64,000 nt of DNA from Halorientalis pallida. GTDB lineage: Archaea > Halobacteriota > Halobacteria > Halobacteriales > Haloarculaceae. The notes under the pieces were generated by a model. The model made no database searches, was not told the origin of the DNA, and was given only the letters and a program-made list of their open reading frames with translations. Made by a program: the position numbers and the translations under genes. This document shows positions 7,351 through 15,178 of the stretch, in pieces. Numbering within the stretch: the first letter of the stretch is position 1; each line of letters opens with the position of its first letter. Location: contig NZ_RDFA01000001.1 of the NCBI RefSeq assembly GCF_004118325.1, positions 530,292-594,291 on the forward strand, read 5' to 3'.

Positions 7351-8832
7351 ATGTCACGGCTCCGTGAGCAGGTGTCGAACGCACTACCGACGGTGGTAGT
7401 CGGTCTGGTCGCCGGGATCACCGCCGTCGTCGGCTCGTACGCGGCCGCCGGGTTCACCCCGTCGTTCGTCGTCACGCCGGTCACGAACTGGATCCGCGAG
7501 ACGAGCCCCGCAGTGGTCACCAACTCGATCATCGAGAACCTCGGGAGTCTCGGCCAGTCGCTGCTCTTTCTGAGTGCCGTCGCGCTGTTCGTCGGCGGTG
7601 TCGCCGCGCTGGTCGTCGGCTCGCGATACCTCGGCAAGCGGCTCAACAACCGGGCGCTCCCGGTCGTCGCGACGACGGCCGGGACCTGGGCGGTCGTCGC
7701 CGTCACGACGGGTCAGGCGTTGCTCGCACTCGGCGCGGCGCTTCCGGCGGGCGTGGTCGTCCTCCTGTTCGTCGCCGCTCCGTCGCTGCCGATGCCGGAG
7801 GCTGTCGACTCGCGCCGCCGGCAGATCCTCTCGAGCGGGGTCGTACTGGCCGGGTTCGGTCTCGCCGGGTACGCCGTCGGCCAGCGCCGCACGCCCGATC
7901 TCGGTGGCAAACCGCTCGCGGAGAACTCGACACAGCAGCAACTCCTCCAGGGCGCCGCCGAGAAGTCCTTCTCGATGGACGGTGCGGAACCACTGGTCAG
8001 CGAGAACTTCTACACCGTCGACATCGCCAACGTGAACCCGACGGTCGACGAGTCCGAGTGGGAACTGACGATCACCGGTGCGGTCGACGAGAAGGTGACG
8101 CTCGATTACGCGGCGCTGAAGGGGATGGAGTCGGTCGACCGTTTCGAGACGATCCGCTGTGTCGGCGAGGACCTCAACGGGAAGAAGATGGACACCGCCC
8201 TCTGGACGGGCGTGCCGTTGCAGGACCTGGTCGCACGGGCCGGCCCGAACGGCGACTGTGACTGCGTGCGTCTCCGGGCGGCCGACGACTACTACCAGGT
8301 GTTCCCGATGGACGCGCTGGAAGACAGCCTGCTCGTATACGGGATGAACGGCAACGCGCTCCCGCGTGGCCACGGCTATCCCGTCAGAGCGCTGATCCCG
8401 GGCCACTGGGGTGAGATCCAGGTCAAGTGGCTCGGCGAGATCGAGGTTCTCGACCAGGACGCCGAGGGCTACTGGGAGAAGAAGGGCTGGCACGGAACCG
8501 GCCCCGTCGAGACCGTCGCGAAACTGCACGCTCTCAACGACCTCGACGACGGGCGCAAGGAAGTCGGCGGCCACGCCTACGCCGGGGTTCGCGGCATCCA
8601 GCAGGTGGAGGTGTCGACCGACGGCGGATCGACCTGGAACGAGGCCGAACTCACGGAGCCCCTGGAGGGAATCGACGCCTGGCGACAGTGGCGCTACCGC
8701 TACGATCCGCCGAGTGGGTCCCACGAAGTGGTCGTTCGCGCCACCGACGGGGAGGGACGGCTCCAGCCCCGCGAGGAGAGTGGCTCCTTCCCGAGCGGTG
8801 CGACCGGCTGGGTGTCCGAGACCGTCCAGTGA
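7351..8832 (+). CDS. membrane-anchored molybdopterin-dependent oxidoreductase (sulfite-oxidase fold)
   Basis: The 493-residue protein has four N-terminal membrane segments (about residues 10-30, 65-90, 103-120 and 122-142), then a possible fifth ahead of an RR-containing linker (~150-172). The catalytic part follows: residues ~215-375 are the Moco-binding sulfite-oxidase domain, with the conserved cysteine in ETIRCVGEDLNGK and the GHGYPVRALIPGHWG segment; residues ~400-493 are the Mo-co dimerisation-like Ig domain (VSTDGGSTWNEAEL). It probably oxidises or reduces a small oxyanion or sulfoxide outside the membrane, with electrons passing to a membrane partner. No cytochrome or heme gene is adjacent, so the electron partner is unknown. 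A TATA-like TTTAC lies about 28 bases before the ATG. Confidence 0.85.
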   Translation: MSRLREQVSNALPTVVVGLVAGITAVVGSYAAAGFTPSFVVTPVTNWIRETSPAVVTNSIIENLGSLGQSLLFLSAVALFVGGVAALVVGSRYLGKRLNNRALPVVATTAGTWAVVAVTTGQALLALGAALPAGVVVLLFVAAPSLPMPEAVDSRRRQILSSGVVLAGFGLAGYAVGQRRTPDLGGKPLAENSTQQQLLQGAAEKSFSMDGAEPLVSENFYTVDIANVNPTVDESEWELTITGAVDEKVTLDYAALKGMESVDRFETIRCVGEDLNGKKMDTALWTGVPLQDLVARAGPNGDCDCVRLRAADDYYQVFPMDALEDSLLVYGMNGNALPRGHGYPVRALIPGHWGEIQVKWLGEIEVLDQDAEGYWEKKGWHGTGPVETVAKLHALNDLDDGRKEVGGHAYAGVRGIQQVEVSTDGGSTWNEAELTEPLEGIDAWRQWRYRYDPPSGSHEVVVRATDGEGRLQPREESGSFPSGATGWVSETVQ

Positions 8833-8883
8833 TCGAGACCAGCATCCATAAACGGGAACCGTGAGAACTGCGACCAACTGTCG

Positions 8884-9159
8884 ATGGAAAAGGCCCTGTG
8901 GTACCTGCTGGCCGGCACGCGGGGGGGTGAGAACCGCGCCCGGATCATCCGGACGCTCGACGAGCGCCCGCGGAACGCGAACCAGCTCGCCGAACATCTG
9001 GACGTGGACTACAACACCATTCGTCACCACCTGGAGATGCTCGAAGACCACGACGTGGTCGAACCGGGCGGTGACGACTACGGCCAGCTGTATTTCCTCA
9101 CGGACCGCTTCGAACACCACCGCGACGCCTTCGAGGAAATCATCGAACACGTGGAGTAA
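8884..9159 (+). CDS. winged helix-turn-helix transcriptional regulator
   Basis: The 91-residue protein is essentially one ArsR-like winged-helix domain: RARIIRTLDERPRNANQLAE gives helices 1-2, DYNTIRHHLEMLEDHDVV the recognition helix, and GQLYFLTDRF the wing. No metal-binding or sensor domain is visible. The gene is 50 bases after the molybdoenzyme and 3 bases before a small membrane protein, suggesting an operon with the latter. In haloarchaea such pairs often form a regulator plus membrane sensor, but this is inference. Confidence 0.8.
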   Translation: MEKALWYLLAGTRGGENRARIIRTLDERPRNANQLAEHLDVDYNTIRHHLEMLEDHDVVEPGGDDYGQLYFLTDRFEHHRDAFEEIIEHVE

Positions 9160-9162
9160 CCT

Positions 9163-9459
9163 ATGGCAATGAGTACCTGGATCACGATCGCGAGCGGGCT
9201 CGCCGCACTGAACGTGCTGTTGCTGGCGGCGCTTGGCTTCGTCTGGTTACGCAACTACCGCCAGTTCAAGTCGCCACTGGTGCTGGGCCTGCTGGCCTTC
9301 TCGGCCGTGATGCTCGTCGAGAACCTCGGTGCCATCTACTTTTTCTTCTCGATGGGCATGCTGTACGCCAACGACGTGATTGCCCAGCAGTTCGCCGTCG
9401 CCCTGCGCGGGCTGGAGACCGTCGCGCTGGCCGTCCTGACGTACGTCACCTGGCAGTAG
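9163..9459 (+). CDS. small three-helix membrane protein paired with the wHTH gene
   Basis: The 98 residues are almost wholly hydrophobic, with segments at about 6-28 (ITIASGLAALNVLLLAALGF), 38-62 and 72-96, joined by a short WLRNYRQFKS loop. The start lies three bases after the stop of the wHTH regulator, so the two are probably co-transcribed and translationally coupled. It resembles haloarchaeal proteins of the DUF7521 kind. The function is unknown; a membrane input domain for the neighbouring regulator is a reasonable hypothesis. Confidence 0.7.
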   Translation: MAMSTWITIASGLAALNVLLLAALGFVWLRNYRQFKSPLVLGLLAFSAVMLVENLGAIYFFFSMGMLYANDVIAQQFAVALRGLETVALAVLTYVTWQ

Positions 9460-9474
9460 CGGGGCGTGCCGTCG

Positions 9475-10002
9475 TTACTCCTGATCCTCGCCCTCCTCGA
9501 CCCAGGCGGAGAGATCCGACACGGCTTCCAGTCCCTCGTGGGCGAGTTCGAGTTCCTCCGTGGCGACCCCGGACCGGTCGGCGACGAGTTCCGGCCCGGT
9601 CCACTCGACAGGCGTCGCCGAAAGACACCGCCAGCCCCGGACCGGCCGACCGGCCCCGTCACACAGGAGGACGTGGACCGTCCGCGGTTTCGCCGTCCCC
9701 GCCACCCACTCTTGCACCCAGTCCCACAGCGTCGTGTCGTCGCCGACGCCACGGCGGAGGTGCAGGTTGGGTGACTGGGTACGGCGGCGCTCGGTCGCGG
9801 GCAGCGACTCGCGATACTGGTCGAACCAGTCGCCGAAGTCCCACCAGGGGCTGTCGTCGGTGTCGCCGGGGGCCGACTCCGTCTCGTCGGGTGCCACCTC
9901 GACGCGAACGGAGAGGCCGCGGACGGCGGTGAATCCCAGCCGAGTCTCCGTCCCGATGTCGACCTCGAACCGGTGGCCAGGGTAGGGATCGTCACCAGGC
10001 AT
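9475..10002 (-). CDS. contractile-tail tube-like protein (TIGR02241/gp19-type), copy 1
   Basis: The protein has 175 residues. The N-terminus PYPGHRFEVDIGTETRLGFT and the C-terminal part (GRPVRGWRCLSATPVEWTGP, then TEELELAHEGLEAV) match the phage tail tube/eCIS inner-tube family: a beta-barrel protein that stacks in hexameric rings inside a contractile sheath. An insert of about 40 residues (SAPGDTDDSPWWDFGDW) is unusual. It is encoded 39 bases downstream of a second tube-like gene. No sheath, baseplate, spike, terminator-cap or AAA ATPase gene lies in the window, so this is an orphan pair, a remnant, or the tube part of an apparatus encoded elsewhere. Confidence 0.75.
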   Translation of the reverse strand: MPGDDPYPGHRFEVDIGTETRLGFTAVRGLSVRVEVAPDETESAPGDTDDSPWWDFGDWFDQYRESLPATERRRTQSPNLHLRRGVGDDTTLWDWVQEWVAGTAKPRTVHVLLCDGAGRPVRGWRCLSATPVEWTGPELVADRSGVATEELELAHEGLEAVSDLSAWVEEGEDQE

Positions 10003-10041
10003 CGGGTGGCCCTCGCAGGTCAGGCGTCGGTCCAGCGACCG

Positions 10042-10482
10042 TCATGCGACGCGCTCGAACCCCTCACAGACGAGTTCGAGCGATTCGATGGCCACGTCCT
10101 CGCCGGTGGCGTCGAGTCGCGGGGCCTGGTAGGTCGCGGGCCACACGTCCCGGAGTTCCCAGCGCGCGCCGGCGTTGCCCTCCCGGTCGAGGACGACGAC
10201 CGCGGCCGTCCGGCGCGCTTCGTCGACCTTGCCCTGTTCGACCAGCGTCCGCCACTCTGACAGTTCGATGGAGTCGTCGGTGACGCCGCTCCGGAGGACG
10301 ACCCGGCCGTAGCGGTTCAGGCCCGCCAGCTGACGCACCGTCGGCGGGTCGGTCCCCTCACGGTACTCGATCACGTCCGTACTGCTGGCTGGCTGGCGAC
10401 ACTTCGCGAAGCCGGCCTTGGCGATCCCCTCGATCTCCAGCAGGAACCGCACGTTCCGGTAGGGACCGTGTTTGTCCGGCAC
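10042..10482 (-). CDS. contractile-tail tube-like protein (TIGR02241/gp19-type), copy 2
   Basis: The start is GTG 10482 (MPDKHGPYRNVRFLLEIEG), giving 146 residues close to the standard family length. The family hallmarks are the N-terminal strand pattern (NVRFLLEIEGIAKAGFAKC), the central YREGTDPPTVRQLAGL loop, RVVLRSGVTDDSIELSEW, the strand NAGARWELRDVWPATYQAP, and the terminal IESLELVCEGFERV. In phages and extracellular contractile injection systems this protein forms the inner tube. It is the upstream gene of the pair with 9475-10002, separated by 39 bases. Two tube paralogues are normal in eCIS loci, but the remaining parts are missing here. Confidence 0.8.
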   Translation of the reverse strand: MPDKHGPYRNVRFLLEIEGIAKAGFAKCRQPASSTDVIEYREGTDPPTVRQLAGLNRYGRVVLRSGVTDDSIELSEWRTLVEQGKVDEARRTAAVVVLDREGNAGARWELRDVWPATYQAPRLDATGEDVAIESLELVCEGFERVA

Positions 10483-10694
10483 GGTTACGCCGTGCCCTCC
10501 GGTCGAAGTTCGACGTCGACTGTGCGTCCGCCTGCCGCGAGGCTCCGATACATTTCGTTTCGGCTTCAGACGAGGCGTACATAACGATGTCTCTGCCGAC
10601 AGAGGGAAAGCGAAAATCGGCGCGTCCGCGTTCGGTCGGTCGCTCCCCGTAGTGTCACACGCTCCAAGTGCGAAGGGGGTCCCAGACCGTCAGA

Positions 10695-13600
10695 TCAGCA
10701 CTCCGACCAGCCACAGGACTCGCAGGTCTTGCAACCCTCCGAGTAGTACAGCGTCATTGCGCCACAGTCGGGGCACTCCGGGCTCTCGCCGCTGGAGATG
10801 AGTTCCTGTGTCGCGTCGTCACCGGATTTGGTCTGTGCCTTGGCCCCACCGTCAGGCTCGGGCGCGCCCGCACCGGTGTCGGCGACGGCCTCGGCGTTGG
10901 GGTCCTCGGCGGTCTCGGTCTCGGCGGCCGTCTCCTCGAGGGTCTTCTGTTCGGGGTAGCCCTTGTCGATCTCGTCGTCGAGGTAGCGACGCAGGGCCGT
11001 CCCGATAGCGTCCGGGATGGACTGGATCTGCTCGCCCTTGTCCCAGGCGACCTTCGGACTCCGGGTGCCCTGGAGTTCGTCGACGATCTCCATCGGGTCG
11101 ACGCCGCTGCGCAGGGCCGTCGAGATGACCTTCGCCAGCGCCTCGGTGAAGGAGTTGGTGAAGCCACCGGAGTGGCCGATGTTGGCGAACAGCTCGAACG
11201 GTTCGCCCGTCTCGGGGTCCTCGTTGATGGTCACGTACACCTTCCCGTAGCCGGTGTCGATGCGCTGGGAGACGCCCCGGAGCGCGTCGGGCCGGGAGCG
11301 CTTGTCGGCGTACTTGCTGGCGTCCAGGTCGAACAGGTCCTCGGCGGTCACGTCGAGTTCGGCCTGCACGTCCTCGTGGTCGAGGAACGCGTCGAGGCTC
11401 CCGAAGATGTCCCGGATCTGTTCGCTGAGGACTTCGGCGGCCTCCTCCTCGTCCATCTCGGCGAACTCGGTGTTGTCCGCGCGGGTCGTCAGCACCTGCT
11501 TCGAGCGGGTGCCGTCGCGGTAGTAGGTGACGCCCTTACCGCCGTGTTCGTAGATGTACTCGAACACTTCCTTGGCGTCCTCGACCGAGGAGTCGTTGGG
11601 GGCGTTGACCGTCTTCGAGATGGCCGAGTCGACGCCCTCCTGACAGGCCGTCTGGATCGCGGCGTGCTGTTTGGCCGTGAGGTCCTGGGTGGTGACGAAC
11701 AGTTCGCCGATGGCGTCCGGCACGGTGTCGAGGCCGTCGATGCCGTCGAACCGGTTCTCGGCCATCTGGTCCTGGGCCTCCTGTTTGACGGCGTCGACGT
11801 CGATGCCGTTCTCCTCGAGGACGCGGAGGAAGTAGTCGTCGAACTCCACCAGCATCTCGTCGCCCTGCACGTCGTCGGAGACGTTCTTGTAGTAGGCGAC
11901 GTTGTAGATGGGCTCACAGCCGCCGGTGGTGTTGCCGACCATGCTCGTGGTGCCGGTCGGCGCGATGGTCGTCGTGTTGTGGTTGCGGATGGCGAAGCCG
12001 TCTTCCCACTCGTCGGCGTCGAGGCCGGTCTGTTTCTCGAACCACTCGCGGTACTCCGTCGGGTTCGCGTACTTCGAGTTGTCCCACTCGTCGAACGCGT
12101 CGCGTTCCTCGGCGAGTTCGTGGGAGGCCCACTTCGAGCCGTGGTTGATCTGACGCATGATCTGTCGCGCGACCTCGTTGGAAGCCTCGTCGCCGTACTT
12201 CATCCCGAGCTGGACGTACAGCTGGGCCAGCCCCATCACGCCGAGGCCGATCTTGCGCATCTCCCGGACCTTCTGCTCGATCTTCTCGACCGGGAAGTCC
12301 GACATGGTGACCACGTTCTCCAGGAAGCGCGTCCCCATCTCGATGCGGTGGTCGAACTCGTCGGTGTCGAGTGCTTCCTCGAGGAAGGCGTCGACGGCGT
12401 CTTCGAGACTGTCGTACTCGTCGAGATGTTCCTCGGACCAGAGACGCCAGTCCGGGGCGTCCTCGTCGGCCAGCGTCGAGAGGTTGATGTGCCCGAGGTT
12501 ACAGGCCTCGTACTCTTCGAGGGGCTGTTCCCCACAGGGATTGGTCGCGAGGATCTGGTGATCCGGATGTTCCTCCACGTCGAAGGAGTGTTCCTTGTTG
12601 ACGCGTTCGAGGTAGATCACGCCGGGTTCGCCGTTCTCGTGGGCGCCCTCGACGATGTGTTCCCAGACCTTCTCGGCGGGCACCGAGAGGATCTCGCCCA
12701 CTTCGACGTGCTCGCCCAGTCCGAACATGTCGTACAGTTCCTTGGTCTCGGGCGTGGCGACGTGGGGTTCGTCGGTGCGCGGGTTGGTGAATGTGAACTC
12801 CTCGCCCGCCTTCACGGCGTCCATGAAGTCGTCGGTGATGCCGACGGAGATGTTGAAGTTCGACAGATGGCCCTCGACGGCGTTCCGGAGGTGTTCCGGG
12901 ACCTTGCCGTCGTCGTCGATGAGCTCGCGCGCTTCCTCCAGCGCGTCGGCGAAGGAGGTGTGCGTGAAGTCGTCGGGGTCGTTCAGGCGCAGGGTCTCGG
13001 CCAGGCTCACGTCCTTGTTCTTGGCGTGGATGAACTGGATCACGTCCGGATGGGAGACGCGCATGACGCCCATCTGGGCACCCCGTCGGGCACCACCCTG
13101 GGCGATGGTCTCACACATCTGGTCGTACGTCCGCATGAACGTGATGGGGCCGGAAGCGATCCCGCCCGTAGAGCCGACGGCGTCCCCGTACGGTCGGAGC
13201 CGCCAAAAGGCGTAGCCCATGCCGCCGCCGGACTGGAAGACTTGGGCGGCTTCTTTCGCTGTTTCGTGGATGTCGTCGATGTCGTCCTCGGGCGAGTCGA
13301 CGAAACAGGCCGAGAGCTGCTGGAGTTCGTCGCCCGCGTTCATGAGTGTCGGCGAATTGGGCATGAAGGCGAGTCGCTCCATCAGGTTCTGGAACTCCTC
13401 GGCGGTCGCTTCGACGTGTTCCCGGACCGGGTCGGGGAGTTCGGGGACCAGCGTGTCGTAGGCGAACTTGTTGACGTTGTAGATAGAGAGCGTCGTCTCG
13501 GCGTCGGAATCGGCCGTGACGCCCGCGCCGAAGACTTCCGCGGCGAGTTCGTCCCGTCGCGGGTGGTCGGGCTTGAGCTGGTCGGGTGTGACGGTGATGT

Positions 13601-13835
13601 CCAGATCACGCTTCCCGGCCTCGAAGACGGCCTCGGCCAGGGCGATGTTCTTCCCGACTCGCTCGAAGAGGTCTTCCTGCTGTTCGATCAGTTCGCCGTC
13701 GGCGTCTTTCCGCAGATACCGCGCGGGGAGAATGTTGTGGTAGGCGTTCCCGGTCAACCGCTCTTCGAGGGTGTCGCCCTCGGTGCGCTTGATCGGCAGC
13801 GTTACCTCGTCGGTCGAGAGGTCGTGCCGACTCAC
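10695..13835 (-). CDS. nrdJ: adenosylcobalamin-dependent ribonucleoside-diphosphate reductase (class II)
   Basis: The start chosen is GTG 13835, giving 1046 residues that begin SRHDLSTDEVTLPIKR like other haloarchaeal NrdJ. It reduces ribonucleotides to deoxyribonucleotides using a B12-derived radical. The catalytic NPCGEQPLEEYEACNLG block lies near residue 430, and the barrel includes TFMRTYDQMCETIAQGGARR. The C-terminus has a zinc-ribbon/redox tail with six Cys (CPDCGAMT, CKTCESCGWSEC). No intein is present, although haloarchaeal homologues often carry one. The frame runs back to 14009 from a TTG, but the extension has poor composition. A GGAGGGG Shine-Dalgarno-like stretch sits 9 bases ahead of the GTG. 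No B12-independent reductase is seen in the window. Confidence 0.9.
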   Translation of the reverse strand: MSRHDLSTDEVTLPIKRTEGDTLEERLTGNAYHNILPARYLRKDADGELIEQQEDLFERVGKNIALAEAVFEAGKRDLDITVTPDQLKPDHPRRDELAAEVFGAGVTADSDAETTLSIYNVNKFAYDTLVPELPDPVREHVEATAEEFQNLMERLAFMPNSPTLMNAGDELQQLSACFVDSPEDDIDDIHETAKEAAQVFQSGGGMGYAFWRLRPYGDAVGSTGGIASGPITFMRTYDQMCETIAQGGARRGAQMGVMRVSHPDVIQFIHAKNKDVSLAETLRLNDPDDFTHTSFADALEEARELIDDDGKVPEHLRNAVEGHLSNFNISVGITDDFMDAVKAGEEFTFTNPRTDEPHVATPETKELYDMFGLGEHVEVGEILSVPAEKVWEHIVEGAHENGEPGVIYLERVNKEHSFDVEEHPDHQILATNPCGEQPLEEYEACNLGHINLSTLADEDAPDWRLWSEEHLDEYDSLEDAVDAFLEEALDTDEFDHRIEMGTRFLENVVTMSDFPVEKIEQKVREMRKIGLGVMGLAQLYVQLGMKYGDEASNEVARQIMRQINHGSKWASHELAEERDAFDEWDNSKYANPTEYREWFEKQTGLDADEWEDGFAIRNHNTTTIAPTGTTSMVGNTTGGCEPIYNVAYYKNVSDDVQGDEMLVEFDDYFLRVLEENGIDVDAVKQEAQDQMAENRFDGIDGLDTVPDAIGELFVTTQDLTAKQHAAIQTACQEGVDSAISKTVNAPNDSSVEDAKEVFEYIYEHGGKGVTYYRDGTRSKQVLTTRADNTEFAEMDEEEAAEVLSEQIRDIFGSLDAFLDHEDVQAELDVTAEDLFDLDASKYADKRSRPDALRGVSQRIDTGYGKVYVTINEDPETGEPFELFANIGHSGGFTNSFTEALAKVISTALRSGVDPMEIVDELQGTRSPKVAWDKGEQIQSIPDAIGTALRRYLDDEIDKGYPEQKTLEETAAETETAEDPNAEAVADTGAGAPEPDGGAKAQTKSGDDATQELISSGESPECPDCGAMTLYYSEGCKTCESCGWSEC

Positions 13836-13906
13836 GGACGCTCCCCTCCTTCCGGCGCTGTCTGACGTGCGATTCGCGACTGGGTCCTGGGCCTCTGACC
13901 TGTCAT
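13832..13906 (-). other. possible 24-codon leader ORF ahead of nrdJ
   Basis: An ATG at 13906 opens 24 basic and polar codons (MTGQRPRTQSRIARQ) and stops at a TGA that overlaps the nrdJ GTG start (GTGA). A TATA-like TTATTTG lies about 26-35 bases before the ATG (13935-13945), so a leaderless transcript could start on this mini-ORF, and nrdJ would be reached by reinitiation helped by the internal GGAGGGG. No homologue is recognised, and chance cannot be ruled out. Confidence 0.3.
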
Positions 13907-14354
13907 TTGTAACGGAACTCGTGTTGTCTCGGGTGGCAAATAACCCTTGTCGTTGGGGCGTTTTCCGCGTCGATACAGATGTAACTTGCTTGTCATTCCG
14001 TACCCGCAAGCACCGCTTCGCGGGCGTGATTGCTACGTCCAGTAGCGACGGACGGACGCTTCTTAAGCCTGGGCAGACCGGAGTGAAAGTGAAATCGTTA
14101 CCTTCGGAACCCGAAGACGGGTCCGCTGTTTCCAGTGGAAATTGGAGGGGGTTCGGGCGTCGGAACGGGCCCGACTGGCGGCGTTTCTTCGCCGGTAGTC
14201 GCAGCCGCAGAAAACGCGTCGGAATCCACAGATATCGGCGGGGCGTGCCGCTCCGTGCGAGACGCGAGGGTGTACGGTGTTCACGCGTCGCAACCTCGAC
14301 ACGAAAGGGGGGCTGGCCGGCACGTTTTATTGTGGGGCGACAGTACTGTCGGGC
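13907..14354. promoter_or_regulatory. intergenic region between nrdJ and a divergent membrane gene
   Basis: About 450 bases without a convincing gene. The left end holds the nrdJ promoter (GTTATTTGCC on the minus strand). At 14003-14024 there is a strong hairpin with CCCGC/GCGGG and AAGC/GCTT stems around ACC and a single bulged base. At the right end, TTTTATTG near 14324-14331 is a fitting TATA element for the ATG at 14355. Nothing else, including a tRNA or known riboswitch, was recognised. Confidence 0.4.
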
Positions 14355-14558
14355 ATGTTACCCGTCCAACTGGGTCCGCTCGGGTCTCCGCCCGCCCTGC
14401 TGCTCGGTCTGCTGGCGCTGGCCGCCGTGATCGTGGTCGGCCGCATCCTGCTGAGTGTCGCCTGGAAACTTGTGGTGATCGCCCTCGTCGTCGTGACGGC
14501 GCTGTGGGTGGTGGGTGCGATCAGTCTCGGTGACGTGCTGGTCGCCGCACCCTACTGA
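14355..14558 (+). CDS. small two-helix membrane protein (67 aa)
   Basis: ATG 14355 lies about 28 bases after TTTTATTG. The protein has two hydrophobic helices (about residues 11-30, PPALLLGLLALAAVIVVGR, and 33-56, VAWKLVVIALVVVTALW) with a short Arg/Lys-containing turn. No motif of known function is seen. Its last codons overlap the end of convergent trpG by 7 bases. Compact haloarchaeal membrane proteins of this type are widespread and uncharacterised. Confidence 0.55.
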   Translation: MLPVQLGPLGSPPALLLGLLALAAVIVVGRILLSVAWKLVVIALVVVTALWVVGAISLGDVLVAAPY

Positions 14559-15178
14559 TCCCCGGCCCAGTCGAGGAAGTTCCGGACCACGTCGTGACCC
14601 ACGGCGGTCAGGACCGACTCCGGATGGAACTGCACGCACTCGATGGGGTACTCGCGGTGACGAATCCCCATCACCAGGTCCTCGCCGTCGTTCTCACAGG
14701 TCGCCGTCACGTCGAAACAGTCCGGCACCTCGGTCGCGACAAGGGAGTGGTACCGCCCACCCTGGAAGCCCTGGTCGAGGCCGGCGAACACGCCGTTCCC
14801 GTCGTGGTCGATGGCGAAGGCCTTCCCGTGGATCGGTTCCGGCGCGCGTCCGACCGTCCCGCCGTAGACGTGTGCCGCGGCTTCGAGGCCGAGACAGACA
14901 CCGAGCGTCGGCACCTCGGGGCTCACCTCCCGCAACACGTCGTTGGTCACGCCCACGTCCCGTTCGTTCGCGGGGTGACCGGGCCCGGGACTGATGACGA
15001 TGGCGTCGGGAGCCACCGCGCGCACGTCGTCCAGCGACGCGGTGTTGCGCAGCACCTGGGTCTCGGCGTGTTCGCTGACGTACTCCACGAGGTTGTACGT
15101 GAACGAGTCGAAGTTGTCCACGAACAGCACCGTCGGGCGACCGTCGTCGGCCGCAGTGGCGTCCTCGGCGGCGCTCAT
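14552..15178 (-). CDS. trpG: anthranilate synthase glutamine amidotransferase subunit
   Basis: The 208-residue protein is a class I glutamine amidotransferase: VLFVDNFDSFTYNLVEYV at the start, ISPGPGHP, the nucleophile loop GVCLGLEAAAH, and the second and third triad members in VQFHPESVLT. It provides ammonia to TrpE for anthranilate formation from chorismate. The nucleophile loop reads C-L-G-L-E where most family members have C-x-G-x-Q, a small departure seen in halophiles. The start ATG overlaps the stop of trpE. It is last in the trpD-F-E-G operon, placed before aminodeoxychorismate-type alternatives by this context. Confidence 0.9.
   Translation of the reverse strand: MSAAEDATAADDGRPTVLFVDNFDSFTYNLVEYVSEHAETQVLRNTASLDDVRAVAPDAIVISPGPGHPANERDVGVTNDVLREVSPEVPTLGVCLGLEAAAHVYGGTVGRAPEPIHGKAFAIDHDGNGVFAGLDQGFQGGRYHSLVATEVPDCFDVTATCENDGEDLVMGIRHREYPIECVQFHPESVLTAVGHDVVRNFLDWAGDQ

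Noticed and set aside
10668..13865. A 1065-codon open frame antisense to nrdJ
   Set aside because: It is a shadow of high G+C codon usage on the opposite strand; its translation has no recognised domain, and the opposite frame is a full class II reductase.
9475..14009. Tail-tube genes plus nrdJ considered as a provirus
   Set aside because: No integrase, portal, terminase, capsid or other tail gene is seen and flanks are core genes.
13981..14330. Intergenic stretch considered as RNase P RNA, 7S RNA or a B12 riboswitch upstream of nrdJ
   Set aside because: No conserved core motifs of these RNAs were recognised; only one short hairpin was found.
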